From: JAFAGX01 sp035623255
GTDB taxonomy: Bacteria > Acidobacteriota > Terriglobia > Terriglobales > Acidobacteriaceae
Length of the DNA: 64,000 nucleotides
Assembly (NCBI GenBank): GCA_035623255.1
Contig: DASPTU010000106.1
Coordinates: 1 to 64,000 of the forward strand
Direction of reading: 5' to 3'
Translations under genes and position numbers: made by a program
Part shown: in pieces, positions 32,071 through 42,019 of the stretch
How the letters are laid out: each line of letters starts with the position of its first letter
How positions within the stretch are numbered: the first letter of the stretch is position 1
The notes under the pieces: generated by a model
Database searches by the model: none
What the model saw: only the letters and a program-made list of their open reading frames with translations
Told to the model about the DNA's origin: nothing

Positions 32071-34416
32071 CTAGCGGAGCAGTTGCAGAAGGTTGCTGTA
32101 GTCGTCGCTCCAAAAACGCGGCGGCCCCAATAGTTTGACGGGACTGGAGTGTTCAGTGAGAGCGGCTAAGTTGAGAACGGTGGGGTCAGCAGCCATCAGC
32201 ACCCAGGAGGAAGGCAGTTCCGCCTCACCCCGCGGGTTGTTGACCAGAATTCGCTCAAGCTGCAATTGATGTTGCTGAGCCAAGCCGGCGAGCACAGGCA
32301 GAAGGTCGAGAGTGCGATTGGAAATGTGAAATACCAGAACAGACTGCGGGCTCCGCAGATGACGCAAATAGATGTCCATGGCCTCGCCTGTAAGCAAGTG
32401 CAGGGGGATGGAATCACTGGCGAAGGCATCGATTACCAGCACGTCGAAGTTCTGTGCGCGACCAGATGTCAATTCCCGCTCTAACGAAATGCGTGCATCG
32501 CCCATGACCACTTCGACTTTCGCAAGACTATCGTTAAGAAAGCTGAAGAGTGCCTGGCGGCCATTGGCGAACTGCACCACCTCCGGATTAAGTTCGTAAA
32601 AGCGAACATAGTCTCCGGGCTGCGCATAGGCCGCCAGCGTGCCCACCCCGAGCCCGATCACACCGAGTCTTAGTGGCCGTTTTTCAGAGCCCGCCGCGGT
32701 GTGGTTCGGATGATTATTGAGCAGCAACCCGATCCCGCTGCTGGGCCCGTAGTAAATGGTTGGGGTGCGGCGGGAATCCGGCGCCTGCAATTGCACCCCA
32801 TGCAAAGTGAGGCCGTGCTTTTCGACCAGCGCGTACTTCTCCCTGATGGGCTCACTGTATGCAATGCGGAGGACTCCGTAAAAATTTCTGGCGAGCACGA
32901 TGGCATGACTTTTCTGACGGTCCGCCTGGACGAGGAAAAGCAGTCCGAACAAGCACCAGCCGCACAACGCGGCAGCACGCAGCCACAGGAAATTGCGCGC
33001 CGGGCGGGCTGGCCCGGTTGCGATAGCCGCGAGAGAACACAATGTCAAAGCGCCGACCAGCAGATGAAAATAAAACTGCGGAATGTGAAAAATTGTTACC
33101 GCGACCCCGATCTCATCCGCAATGGCCGCCATCACAGCCAATAAAGCCAATGGTAGCCAACGCAGGTGTTGATAAAACCAGGAAGTCTTGTCTCGCAACA
33201 GAACTGCGGCCACCAATATTCCAGAAAACCAGAGTCCTAACTGGAATTCCCAGATGGCCGGAAATACAAGGGGTGCAATCAGGCCGACAAAGATGCTGCC
33301 GAGCGCTCCTCCAGCGGCAATGTGCAGGTAGAACGAAGTTAGGTTTTGGGCCTGCGGCTTCAGCCTTGCCAACTCGCCGTGGTACACCATGCAGGACGCA
33401 AACAACAGGAGACTGAAACCGAATATTTGCGTGCGTATCCCAACGTTCTCGCCGCTCAGGAAAAGAATTCCACCCCATACAGCCGCAGCCGCAAACAGCA
33501 AGTGGAAAAATCCGCGCCGATAGAAGTCTCCGTGCTTAAAGCACAGTACGAATGAAAGCAGATAGATACTGAGAGGCAGGACCCACAGAAATGGGACGAC
33601 AGCGACTTCCTGGCAAATCAGATTTGTCACGGACAGTAACATCACAGTGCCGCAGGCGGAGAGGCCCAGCCATAACAGACGCTGCGTGATGGAAGTCCTG
33701 GCTTCAGGACCGGAAGTGAGATCTTCTTTAACAGGCTGATCTATCGTTGCCTCCGCGCGCCAAAAGAAAAACGCAGAAATCGCGGAACTGCAAACGAAGG
33801 CAAAGTAAATCAGCATCCACAGGCGTCCCTGATTGCGCAGGGTCAGATTCGGTTCGAAGAGAACGGGATACGTCAACAATCCCAGCAACGAGCCCAGATT
33901 TGAAAGGGCATACAGTGGATACGGTGAATGCCTCGGGTTCGCGCGTGCGTACCAGGTTTGAATAAGAGGCGCCGTGGTGGAAAGCAGAAAGAAAGGAAAG
34001 CCGATGCTCACAATCAGCAGCCGCATCAGCTCCCAAAAGGGGTGTTCAGGCGTTTGCGGGCGCCATGCGTTACCGGGGTAGACCGGCGAATGCCAAATCA
34101 CCGCTAAACAGGCCAGCGCAATGGCCGAGCTCAAAAGAAGTGCCACATGTGCAAGCGTGCCGCTGTTCTTCAGCCGTGCGGCCACAAAATGGGAATACCC
34201 GTAACCAATCAGCAACAAGAGTTGGAAAAACACCAGGCAGGTATTCCATACCGCAGCAGTTCCGCCAAACCAAGGCAGCAATTGCTTGCCTACGATCAGT
34301 TGAATCTGGAAAAGGAGAAAGGCACTGAGGAAAACTGTGGCGGCGAAGGCGATCTGACCGCGCGGGCGATCGAGTGGTTCGGCCGACTTTGCCAGGGCAG
34401 TCGCTTGCGCGCCCAT
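32071..34416 (-). CDS. Membrane protein with C-terminal spermidine-synthase-like domain
   Basis: A 781-residue protein. Residues 20-510 hold about 12-14 hydrophobic helices, starting FAATVFLSAFLLFQIQLIVG. Residues about 510-780 are a Rossmann methyltransferase-like domain of the spermidine synthase type (GVIGLGVGTLAAYAQPGD, VEVVMGDARISLE, FDVLVIDAFASDSIP). Fused MFS/spermidine-synthase proteins are widespread and mostly uncharacterised; polyamine synthesis has rarely been shown. It is divergent from a distant relative at 34715, separated by about 300 bp. No precursor genes for polyamine synthesis are near. Confidence 0.82.
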   Translation of the reverse strand: MGAQATALAKSAEPLDRPRGQIAFAATVFLSAFLLFQIQLIVGKQLLPWFGGTAAVWNTCLVFFQLLLLIGYGYSHFVAARLKNSGTLAHVALLLSSAIALACLAVIWHSPVYPGNAWRPQTPEHPFWELMRLLIVSIGFPFFLLSTTAPLIQTWYARANPRHSPYPLYALSNLGSLLGLLTYPVLFEPNLTLRNQGRLWMLIYFAFVCSSAISAFFFWRAEATIDQPVKEDLTSGPEARTSITQRLLWLGLSACGTVMLLSVTNLICQEVAVVPFLWVLPLSIYLLSFVLCFKHGDFYRRGFFHLLFAAAAVWGGILFLSGENVGIRTQIFGFSLLLFASCMVYHGELARLKPQAQNLTSFYLHIAAGGALGSIFVGLIAPLVFPAIWEFQLGLWFSGILVAAVLLRDKTSWFYQHLRWLPLALLAVMAAIADEIGVAVTIFHIPQFYFHLLVGALTLCSLAAIATGPARPARNFLWLRAAALCGWCLFGLLFLVQADRQKSHAIVLARNFYGVLRIAYSEPIREKYALVEKHGLTLHGVQLQAPDSRRTPTIYYGPSSGIGLLLNNHPNHTAAGSEKRPLRLGVIGLGVGTLAAYAQPGDYVRFYELNPEVVQFANGRQALFSFLNDSLAKVEVVMGDARISLERELTSGRAQNFDVLVIDAFASDSIPLHLLTGEAMDIYLRHLRSPQSVLVFHISNRTLDLLPVLAGLAQQHQLQLERILVNNPRGEAELPSSWVLMAADPTVLNLAALTEHSSPVKLLGPPRFWSDDYSNLLQLLR

Positions 34417-34714
34417 TGTGCATTCTCAGGTGTGGCTGCATCGTAACATGCAGATTTCGCGACGCCGTCGAGGTTCCGGGCTTACTCGTTACCAAGGGAA
34501 CCCATGAAGTTGTTAGTAAATGTGCAGAGCGATTTGCCTCCATTGGAACGTGTTCCACAAAGATGACTCTCCTCACGCGTCGTCCGGCGGCGAGTTACTT
34601 TCGTGTCGTGTCGTGACTACTGAGAAGTTCGCGAGGACACACTCGTTCGTTAGACTCGATTCGGAAGAGGCGCCCTGTCTCCTTACTTATAGGTGTGCCT
34701 GTTTAAGAGGAAGA
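34417..34714. other. Divergent gap with no visible gene
   Basis: About 298 bp between the two membrane-methyltransferase genes. It presumably carries both promoters. Apart from the AGAGGAAGA ribosome site at its right end, no RNA gene, repeat or clear operator is recognised. Confidence 0.5.
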
Positions 34715-36976
34715 ATGCCAGGAGTCAGTGCCGCCGCCCCCGCCAAAGTTGCCGAACAAAGTTCACCCATTACATCACCCTTTGCAGCGGGCGGTTGGGC
34801 ATACACGTTCTTCTTTTTCTCTGGATTTCCCGCGCTCCTCTACCAGATCGCGTGGGAACGCGCCCTTTTTACGATGTACGGCGTAAATATCGAGTCTGTG
34901 ACCATGGTGGTCACGGCATTCATGCTGGGGCTCGGTCTCGGAAGTTTGCTTGGGGGAGTGATCTCCAGGCGTCAAGACTGGCCGCTGTTACGAATCTTCG
35001 GTCTGGCTGAATTGACGATTGGATTGTACGGATTCTTCTCGCTGAAGCTCTTTCATTGGGCGGCCAACCTGACTGCGGGTTCCCCACCGCTGCAGACAGG
35101 GCTCCTCGCCCTCGCGCTTGTGGCGCTTCCAACGGGATTGATGGGTGCGACCCTCCCGATATTGGTTTCTTACACCGTCCGTCTTTCGCATGAAGTCGGA
35201 ACCTCGGTCGCCGCATTCTATGCAGCCAATACCCTGGGTTCTGCAGTAGCGTGCTTTTGTGCCGGGATGTTTCTGATGCGCTGGCTCGGTCAGGCGGATA
35301 CGGTAGCGCTTGCCGCGATCATGAACCTGCTGGTTGGCACGTGCGTGCTGGCCTGGTCTTTCAACAGGCCGCTTGCAAAAAGGGATGCAGCCCCACAGTG
35401 TGTCCCATTGCATCCCGCGAGTGAGTCTTCGCCGATCAATTTTGTGTTAGCAGTTGTGATTAGTGGGCTGGCGGGATTCATCTCGCTTGCATACGAAATC
35501 GTTTGGTATCGGCTGTTTTCGTTTACCACCGGAGGTGTGGCGAAAAGTTTCGCGTTCCTGCTCGGAGCTTATCTGGCCGGAATTGCCGGCGGTTCAATAT
35601 TGACCAACTACTCGTGGGGACGCATCAAGACTGGGCAAACTTTCATGCGCCTTCTGATCGCCACCATCTTCGGCGCAAACCTGGTTGGGTTTCTAGTCGC
35701 GCCATTCCTGTTTTCCCTTGTCGTCCGTGTTTCTTATCTGTGGTCATTGCCCGCCATCAGCATAGCAGCTGCAGGTCTCGGCGCAATGTTCCCATTGCTT
35801 TGTCACATCTCGATTTCGCCTGACGAACGCGTTGGCAGCCGTCTCAGCTACCTGTATTTGAGCAACATCGTGGGCTCAGCGCTGGGCAGCTATGTGAGTG
35901 GCTTTCTGCTCATGGATGTCCTTCCGCTGCGGCATGTCACCATTGTGCTCAGCTTGCTTGGGCTGGGACTTGCCGGAGTGCTCCTACTTCACGCCGAACT
36001 CCAGAAACCAGCATTTATTGCCTCTGTGGTCGGCATATTCTCCGTGGCTTTATTTGTAGTGCAGTTTTCCCAGCCCCTGTTCCACCACATGTATGAAAAG
36101 ATGCTCCTGAAAAACCACTACCTGCCTAATGCAGAATTCGGTGCCGTGGTTGAGAATCGAAGCGGAGTCATCGCCGTTACGCAGAACGGAATCGTGTTTG
36201 GTGGTGGAATCTACGACGGCCGCTTTAATGTAAGCCTTGTGAATGATAGCAATGGGATCCAGCGTCCCTTTGCACTTAGCTATTTTCATCCCAATCCTGA
36301 AGAAGTGTTGATGATTGGCCTGTCCTCTGGATCCTGGGCGCAAGTGATCGCCAACAATCCGCAGGTAAAACACCTGACGATCGTGGAGATTAATCCCGGC
36401 TATCTTCGCCTGATAGCCCACAGCGAAGAGGTATCCAGTCTGCTGCAGAACCCGAGAGTGAGAATCGACATCGATGATGGCCGCCGATGGCTGATCCGGC
36501 ACTCCGGGCAGAAGTACGACGCTATTGTGATGAACACGACCTACCATTGGCGTTCGAATGCTTCAAATCTGTTGTCGGTGGAATTTCTGCAACTTGTCCG
36601 GCAACACTTGAAACCAGGCGGAGTGCACTTCTACAACACCACCGATTCGAATGAGGTGATGGCCACCGGCGTTAAGGTATTTCCTCATGGAATGCGTCTG
36701 GCGAATTTTATGGTAGTGAGCGACGAACCACTGCAGTTGAGCAGTCAACGTTGGTTGGACGTTCTGTTGAAATACAGCATCGATGGCAAGCCCGTCTTCG
36801 ATCTATCCCAGGAGCAACACCGCCAGCGGCTGGGAGAGGTGTTGGCGATGACCACTACGATGGATCGCGACGTTCCGACATTTTTCACCCTGGAATCGGC
36901 CGGCCACATACGGACGCGTACTGCCGGAGCCCGCATCGTCACGGACGACAACATGGGCACGGAGTGGCTTCAGTAA
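34715..36976 (+). CDS. Membrane protein with spermidine-synthase-like domain, second copy
   Basis: A 753-residue protein. ATG 34715 is preferred because AGAGGAAGA precedes it directly; the frame is open 65 codons further. The N-terminal two thirds have about 12-14 membrane helices with GFPALLYQIAWERALFTMYG, LGLGSLLGG and a second half beginning LAGFISLAYEIVWYRLFSFT. The C-terminal third is a Rossmann domain (VLMIGLSSGSWAQVIANNP, IVEINPGYLRLI, YDAIVMNTTYHWRSNASNLL). It is only distantly like the 32071-34416 protein, so the two are not a recent duplication. The class is described as fused MFS/spermidine synthase and its reaction is unknown. Confidence 0.82.
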   Translation: MPGVSAAAPAKVAEQSSPITSPFAAGGWAYTFFFFSGFPALLYQIAWERALFTMYGVNIESVTMVVTAFMLGLGLGSLLGGVISRRQDWPLLRIFGLAELTIGLYGFFSLKLFHWAANLTAGSPPLQTGLLALALVALPTGLMGATLPILVSYTVRLSHEVGTSVAAFYAANTLGSAVACFCAGMFLMRWLGQADTVALAAIMNLLVGTCVLAWSFNRPLAKRDAAPQCVPLHPASESSPINFVLAVVISGLAGFISLAYEIVWYRLFSFTTGGVAKSFAFLLGAYLAGIAGGSILTNYSWGRIKTGQTFMRLLIATIFGANLVGFLVAPFLFSLVVRVSYLWSLPAISIAAAGLGAMFPLLCHISISPDERVGSRLSYLYLSNIVGSALGSYVSGFLLMDVLPLRHVTIVLSLLGLGLAGVLLLHAELQKPAFIASVVGIFSVALFVVQFSQPLFHHMYEKMLLKNHYLPNAEFGAVVENRSGVIAVTQNGIVFGGGIYDGRFNVSLVNDSNGIQRPFALSYFHPNPEEVLMIGLSSGSWAQVIANNPQVKHLTIVEINPGYLRLIAHSEEVSSLLQNPRVRIDIDDGRRWLIRHSGQKYDAIVMNTTYHWRSNASNLLSVEFLQLVRQHLKPGGVHFYNTTDSNEVMATGVKVFPHGMRLANFMVVSDEPLQLSSQRWLDVLLKYSIDGKPVFDLSQEQHRQRLGEVLAMTTTMDRDVPTFFTLESAGHIRTRTAGARIVTDDNMGTEWLQ

Positions 36977-37059
36977 CACCATCCAAAGCTGGCCATGATC
37001 TATCTTAATAATGTCGTAGCGGGGAACCTCGTTGCGATTGCTGACCTGCAACCTCGAAT

Positions 37060-37959
37060 ATGCCCGAATTGCCGGATATTGCCGCTTATATCGCTGCGCT
37101 CGAACCGCGGATCGTGTCACAGCCGATCCAGCAAGCGCGCTTGAAGAGTCCATTTCTCCTTCGAACTGTAGCCCCACCGCTATCAGCAGTGGAGGGTCGT
37201 ATTGTGAGCGAGCTGCAGCGAATTGGGAAAAGAATCGTTATCGGACTGGAAGGCGACGTCTGGCTGGTGCTGCACCTGATGATTGCCGGGCGATTGCATT
37301 GGCGAACACGCGGAGCACAGCTCGCAGGTCGCCAAAGCCTGGCGGCGTTTGATCTCCCAAACGGTTCACTGGTGCTGACCGAAGCCGGCACAAAACATCG
37401 TGCATCGTTGCATGTGGTCGAAGGAGAGCAGGCGTTGCGGTCTTTCGATCCCGGCGGGATTGATGTGTTTTGTAGCAATCTCACTACGTTTCGCGATGCG
37501 CTGATGGCGGAAAATCGTACGCTCAAGCGCGCACTGACGGACCCTCGAATACTCAGTGGCATCGGGAATGCCTACTCGGACGAAATCCTCCACGCTGCCC
37601 GGTTGTCTCCGATCGCACTCACGCACAAGCTACAACCGGATGAATGGGAACGTCTGTTTGCCGCCACTCAAGGCATCCTCAAACTTTGGATCGACCGGCT
37701 CAAGGCAGGGGCCAAGACCGGGTTTCCGGAGAAGGTTACCGCATTCCGCCAAGGCATGGCAGTTCATGGACGTTATGGAGAAACATGTCCCAGATGCGGC
37801 GAAAAGATTCAGCGAATTCGCTACGCTGACAACGAAACCAACTACTGCGCTCGTTGTCAGACCGGTGGAAAGATTCTGGCTGATCGAAGTCTCTCACGGC
37901 TGTTGGGCTCGGATTGGCCGCGGACGTTGGATGAACTCGAGGCGCTCAAGCGGCGTTAA
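37060..37959 (+). CDS. Formamidopyrimidine-DNA glycosylase family protein (Fpg/Nei)
   Basis: A 299-residue DNA repair glycosylase/AP lyase. It begins PELPD, giving the catalytic N-terminal Pro and Glu. A helix-two-turn-helix (LTDPRILSGIGNAYSDEIL) follows and a C-terminal zinc finger with four Cys (CPRCGEKIQ, then NYCARCQTGGK) closes it. The family removes oxidised bases such as 8-oxoguanine. Length is slightly above the usual 270 residues. The finger loop differs from classical MutM (the residues before YCARCQ are NETN), so it may be a divergent paralogue. Context gives no extra clue. Confidence 0.9.
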   Translation: MPELPDIAAYIAALEPRIVSQPIQQARLKSPFLLRTVAPPLSAVEGRIVSELQRIGKRIVIGLEGDVWLVLHLMIAGRLHWRTRGAQLAGRQSLAAFDLPNGSLVLTEAGTKHRASLHVVEGEQALRSFDPGGIDVFCSNLTTFRDALMAENRTLKRALTDPRILSGIGNAYSDEILHAARLSPIALTHKLQPDEWERLFAATQGILKLWIDRLKAGAKTGFPEKVTAFRQGMAVHGRYGETCPRCGEKIQRIRYADNETNYCARCQTGGKILADRSLSRLLGSDWPRTLDELEALKRR

Positions 37960-37988
37960 AAGGTCGATTGAGACTCGCCATTGTGAGA

Positions 37989-40463
37989 CTATTCGGCGCG
38001 CAGTGCCTGCATAACGTCGACGCGAGCAGCTCGTGCCGCGGGCAGCATGGATGCGACGACCGCGACTGTGATCAGCACCAGCGCGGAGACGGCCACCGGC
38101 AAGGCTCCCGGCATCGTCACTTCCAGAAAATACCTGCCCGCCACCCGCGTGAGTGCGAATCCCAGGATGGTGCCCGCCACAACTCCGAGTGCGGCCATCA
38201 CGGCACCTTCGGCAATGACGCCACGCAGCAACTGCTGCGGCTGGGAGCCAAGCGCCAGGCGGATCCCGAATTCACGCGTCCGCGCGCTGACCGAGAACGC
38301 CAGCACGCCTGCGACACCGACCACGGCAATCGCTAAGGCGACCGCGGCGAATACGCCGAAAACCACTGAATTCAAACGCTCCGGTGTGAGCACTTCGGCA
38401 CGGACATCTTCGAGAGTGGCGGCGTGCTCAACCGGCTGGTCGCTCGACATGTTGCGCAGCACGCGCGTGACCGGCGTGACCAGCGAATAAGGATTTGTGT
38501 TGGCGTGGATGAAAAGGCGGCCGCCGAACATCGGACCCTCTTCGAAGGTGCTGTAGATCGTGAGGGTCGGCTCAGGAACCATGTGTTCGTCGTCGATATC
38601 TGCGGTCACACCGACGATGCGATGTGGCACAGCACTGATCCCTGGGACAAATTTCAGTACTGGATCCGTCCAATAGACATGCCGATTGATCGCATCTCCA
38701 TCGGGGAACATCCGCCGGGCCAAAGTCTCACTGATGATTGCCACCGGGTCCTCAGTTTGGCCGTTCTTGGTTTGCCCATCGAGATCGTTGAAATCACGAC
38801 CGGCGATGATGGGGACTCCGAGCGCGGCGAAGAATCCGGGAGAAACTACTCGGAACTGCGCGCGCGGATCTTCGCCGGGCGCATGAACATGACCGTCGGC
38901 GGAGAACTGGAGTCCAATCGTGGAACCGGCGTCGCGCCAGGGGACGAGCATACCGAACGCTGTTTTGTTTACACCAGGAAGCGCATCAATACGACGCATC
39001 GATTCCTTATAGAAATCGACGACCTGCTGAGGACTCTTGCCGTAGGACATAGTCGGAACGTCGATGGCAAGCACATGGCGCACGTCGAGGCCAGTCTGGG
39101 TCCTCTCCAGCGCGATTAGTGTACTGACCAACATGCTCGCGCCCGCCAAGAGCACGAAGGACGCAGCGATTTGCGTTACCGCGAAGATCTGTTGGCGGCG
39201 CCTTGTACTGCTGGTAACGCGGACATTCCCGCTCGATAGACTCGATCCGTTCGAAGCATCCGCCGACGGCAAGCGCGGGACAAACGCCAGAATCACCGCG
39301 GCGACGATGGCCAGCGCCGTCCCTACCCAGAGCAGGCTGGAATCCACGGTCAAATCGAGAGCGCGAACGGAGAAACGCGACGCGTAGCGAGCCAGAACCG
39401 CCACTAAGGGTTGTGCACTGACTACGCCGAGCAACGCGCCGGCTCCGCAGAGCAGAAGACTTTCAGCTAAAAGCATGCGGCGCAGCACACCTGGGCTTGC
39501 GCCCAGCGCCGCTCGGACCGCCAGCTCGCCTTCACGACGCACCGTACGAGCGAGAATCAGGTTCGCGACGTTCGAACACGCGATGATGAAGACCAGCGCC
39601 GAGGCAGCCAGAAGAACGAGAAGAATCTCTCGCGCGCCAGCAGTGATCTGGTCGCGAAACAGCTTAGCCTCAATACGGTAGTCACCCTTCACGGGATAAG
39701 CGTCGGCATGGTCTCTTTTTGTCGCGGCATAGACGGAGCGCAATTCGGCACGAGCCTGGTCGAGGGTGGCACCGGGTGCGAGACGGCCAAACAGCTCAGT
39801 CATACGATGAATGCGGCCTTGGACCATCGTGGCCGAAAGGTGGTGAGGACTGGTGACCACGTTGGCGATGATTTCCGTATCTTCAGGATAGGGGACGCAA
39901 GGCTCGAGCACGCCGATGACTGTGGCAGTCCGATCGCCAAAGCTTCCAAGGCGAACGGTTTTGCCAACGACGGAGGAATCCTTCTTGAAAGTGGTCGTCC
40001 AGAAACGATATGTGAGAACGACCACACCCGCAGCTTTGGGGCCATCATCTTGCGGCCCAATGAGGCGGCCCAGCACGGGATGAAGACCCATCACGTCGAA
40101 ATACGACCCGCCGACCACGCCGGCCTTCACTTCCCGAGGCTCGCCGAGACCAATCATGGTGAAACCAATGGTGGAGAAGTCGCCGAATGCGCTCAAGGTT
40201 TTCACACTGGCGCGTAAATCCTCGATCTCGGGGACGGAGAAGGTGGTATTTTCGTTGCGAATGCCGGGTGCGCTCTGCCGGATATAGATCAGCCGATCTT
40301 CATCGCGATTGACCAGCGGCTTTAAGAGAACGCCTCGCACCAGCGTGAAGATGGCCGCGTTGGCGCCGATGCCAAGCGCCAAGGTAAGGATTACGGTAAT
40401 TGCAAGCCCAGGGGTACGAATCAACGAATAAACGGCGACTCTGAGATCGCGCAAGAATGGCAT
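37989..40463 (-). CDS. ADOP-type ABC permease, solitary
   Basis: An 824-residue permease with two FtsX/MacB halves. The N-terminus has the ADOP pattern (LRDLRVAVYSLIRTPGLAIT, then LTLALGIGANAAIFTLV), a periplasmic MacB-type domain, three helices near residues 280-400, and a second set near the end with LAFSVSARTREFGIRLALGS. The C-terminal tail ARAARVDVMQALRAE is the family mark. ATG 40463 is chosen (start of MPFLRDLR); the frame is open 19 codons more. No ATPase gene adjoins, as is common for orphan permeases of Acidobacteriota. It is convergent with the glycosylase gene. The substrate is unknown. Confidence 0.88.
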   Translation of the reverse strand: MPFLRDLRVAVYSLIRTPGLAITVILTLALGIGANAAIFTLVRGVLLKPLVNRDEDRLIYIRQSAPGIRNENTTFSVPEIEDLRASVKTLSAFGDFSTIGFTMIGLGEPREVKAGVVGGSYFDVMGLHPVLGRLIGPQDDGPKAAGVVVLTYRFWTTTFKKDSSVVGKTVRLGSFGDRTATVIGVLEPCVPYPEDTEIIANVVTSPHHLSATMVQGRIHRMTELFGRLAPGATLDQARAELRSVYAATKRDHADAYPVKGDYRIEAKLFRDQITAGAREILLVLLAASALVFIIACSNVANLILARTVRREGELAVRAALGASPGVLRRMLLAESLLLCGAGALLGVVSAQPLVAVLARYASRFSVRALDLTVDSSLLWVGTALAIVAAVILAFVPRLPSADASNGSSLSSGNVRVTSSTRRRQQIFAVTQIAASFVLLAGASMLVSTLIALERTQTGLDVRHVLAIDVPTMSYGKSPQQVVDFYKESMRRIDALPGVNKTAFGMLVPWRDAGSTIGLQFSADGHVHAPGEDPRAQFRVVSPGFFAALGVPIIAGRDFNDLDGQTKNGQTEDPVAIISETLARRMFPDGDAINRHVYWTDPVLKFVPGISAVPHRIVGVTADIDDEHMVPEPTLTIYSTFEEGPMFGGRLFIHANTNPYSLVTPVTRVLRNMSSDQPVEHAATLEDVRAEVLTPERLNSVVFGVFAAVALAIAVVGVAGVLAFSVSARTREFGIRLALGSQPQQLLRGVIAEGAVMAALGVVAGTILGFALTRVAGRYFLEVTMPGALPVAVSALVLITVAVVASMLPAARAARVDVMQALRAE

Positions 40464-40603
40464 ATCCTCGCCCCGTTCGGTGAGCGTTTGAGCACTTCGG
40501 CTGCCAATACTAAGCACCACATATTAAGCCACTTATGTCCGAGGGTTTCGCCGGGGCCGTTCGGTCTCGGGATGCCACTTCGCAAATTCGGACACCAAAG
40601 ACG

Positions 40604-42019
40604 TTAGCAAGGCACTTCCACAGTCCCGGCTCTCTGCAACTTCCGCGATGGAATATTTTGGTTCAGCCGAAAGAAGTTGCCGGGATCGTAGTGAGATTTG
40701 ACGGCGACCAAGCCCTCCCAATGTGCCCGATAGGCCTCCGGGACACGATCCTGCTCATCTCCACTCATGAAGTTTACGTAAACCCCGGGCTTCATCGATG
40801 GGCGTAACTTGTTAAACCACGCCCGGACCCAAGAAATAATTTGCGAATCGGCAGATGCATCTGACCACTTCGCCAAAAGGTTCATGATGAAGGGAGCACT
40901 GCGGTCACCGAATGCGGTTTCGATGGCTGCGATCTGAGCCGCCGCTCCACCGAGATAGGCGAGTTCGATTTGAATTCCTGGACCCGGAATTGAGCACATG
41001 GCCTCCACGAGAAGATCAATCGTGCTGTTTTGAAGCTGGGCGAAGTAGCCCGACTTTGTGTAATAGCGATCGCCGTGCGGGAAGTCGGAATCTGCCATGG
41101 TCTGTAGCTCTAAGAATGGCAAGACCGTCGTGCGCACGGACCTGGGATCACAAATGGACATCGCTCGTTCCAGATAGGGGCGGCCCGTCGAGGGATCACC
41201 GGTCCAAATCAGGGAATTGTTCGCGACCGGTTTTCCACGAAGCTCGGCAGGTACGTTTCGTGTCTGGGGGGCGAGGCGGAGATCGATGTTCCACTTAAGA
41301 TCGAGAGGGGCTTCCGCCATGAGATCCCTCCAGGACTCAAGCAGACCGCCAATACGCGGCTCGGCGCATACCCCTTCGGCAAGCACCACCGAGGTAAGCG
41401 GATGTAACTTAACCTCGAACTCAGTCACTATGCCGAAGTTACCGCCGCCTCCCCGTAACGCCCAGAACAAGTCCGCATTCTCGCTGTTGTCACAGCGCAG
41501 GAGCGAACCGTCGGCAGTTACCAATGTGATCCCAATAACGTTGTCGCACGATAAACCAAATCGCCGAGTAAGCCATCCTGTTCCTCCACCCAAGATGAGT
41601 CCTGACGCCCCCGTGTGTGAGACAACCCCGGATGGAAAGACCAGTCCGGCTTTTTGAGTAGCAACGTCGATTGATCCCAACAAGCAGCCGCCACTGAAGC
41701 GGGCCGTACGCCTGTCGGCATCTACCACCACTTGGCGCATTCGGGACAGGTCAATCACGAGGCCATCGCAGGTGCCAAAACCGGCGAGGCTATGCCCTCC
41801 ACATCGAACAGCTGTGAGAATTCCGGCCTGGGATGCGGCCCGTGCCGCGCTCTGCACGTCGCCAGGATCGGCGCAACGCGCGATCAGCTGGGGCGACCTG
41901 GAGATCATACCGTTCCAAACAGCACGGGCCGCATCATAGCCGATGTCTCCAGGGCGCAGCAGATCACCTTTGAATCGCGCGTGAAGTGAACCGTAGACCT
42001 CTGTAGCAACCTCAATCAT
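40604..42019 (-). CDS. FAD-linked oxidoreductase, berberine-bridge-enzyme-like
   Basis: A 471-residue flavoprotein with a PCMH-type FAD domain. The His of VRCGGHSLAGF is the probable covalent flavin site, with GLILGGGTGWLTRRFGLSCD and LFWALRGGGGNFGIVTEF following. The BBE C-terminal motif is SHYDPGNFFRLNQNIP. The family oxidises sugars, alcohols or aromatic compounds using O2. ATG 42019 overlaps the stop of the upstream permease pseudogene by ATGA, a sign of former or continuing translational coupling. The window gives no substrate. Confidence 0.88.
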   Translation of the reverse strand: MIEVATEVYGSLHARFKGDLLRPGDIGYDAARAVWNGMISRSPQLIARCADPGDVQSAARAASQAGILTAVRCGGHSLAGFGTCDGLVIDLSRMRQVVVDADRRTARFSGGCLLGSIDVATQKAGLVFPSGVVSHTGASGLILGGGTGWLTRRFGLSCDNVIGITLVTADGSLLRCDNSENADLFWALRGGGGNFGIVTEFEVKLHPLTSVVLAEGVCAEPRIGGLLESWRDLMAEAPLDLKWNIDLRLAPQTRNVPAELRGKPVANNSLIWTGDPSTGRPYLERAMSICDPRSVRTTVLPFLELQTMADSDFPHGDRYYTKSGYFAQLQNSTIDLLVEAMCSIPGPGIQIELAYLGGAAAQIAAIETAFGDRSAPFIMNLLAKWSDASADSQIISWVRAWFNKLRPSMKPGVYVNFMSGDEQDRVPEAYRAHWEGLVAVKSHYDPGNFFRLNQNIPSRKLQRAGTVEVPC

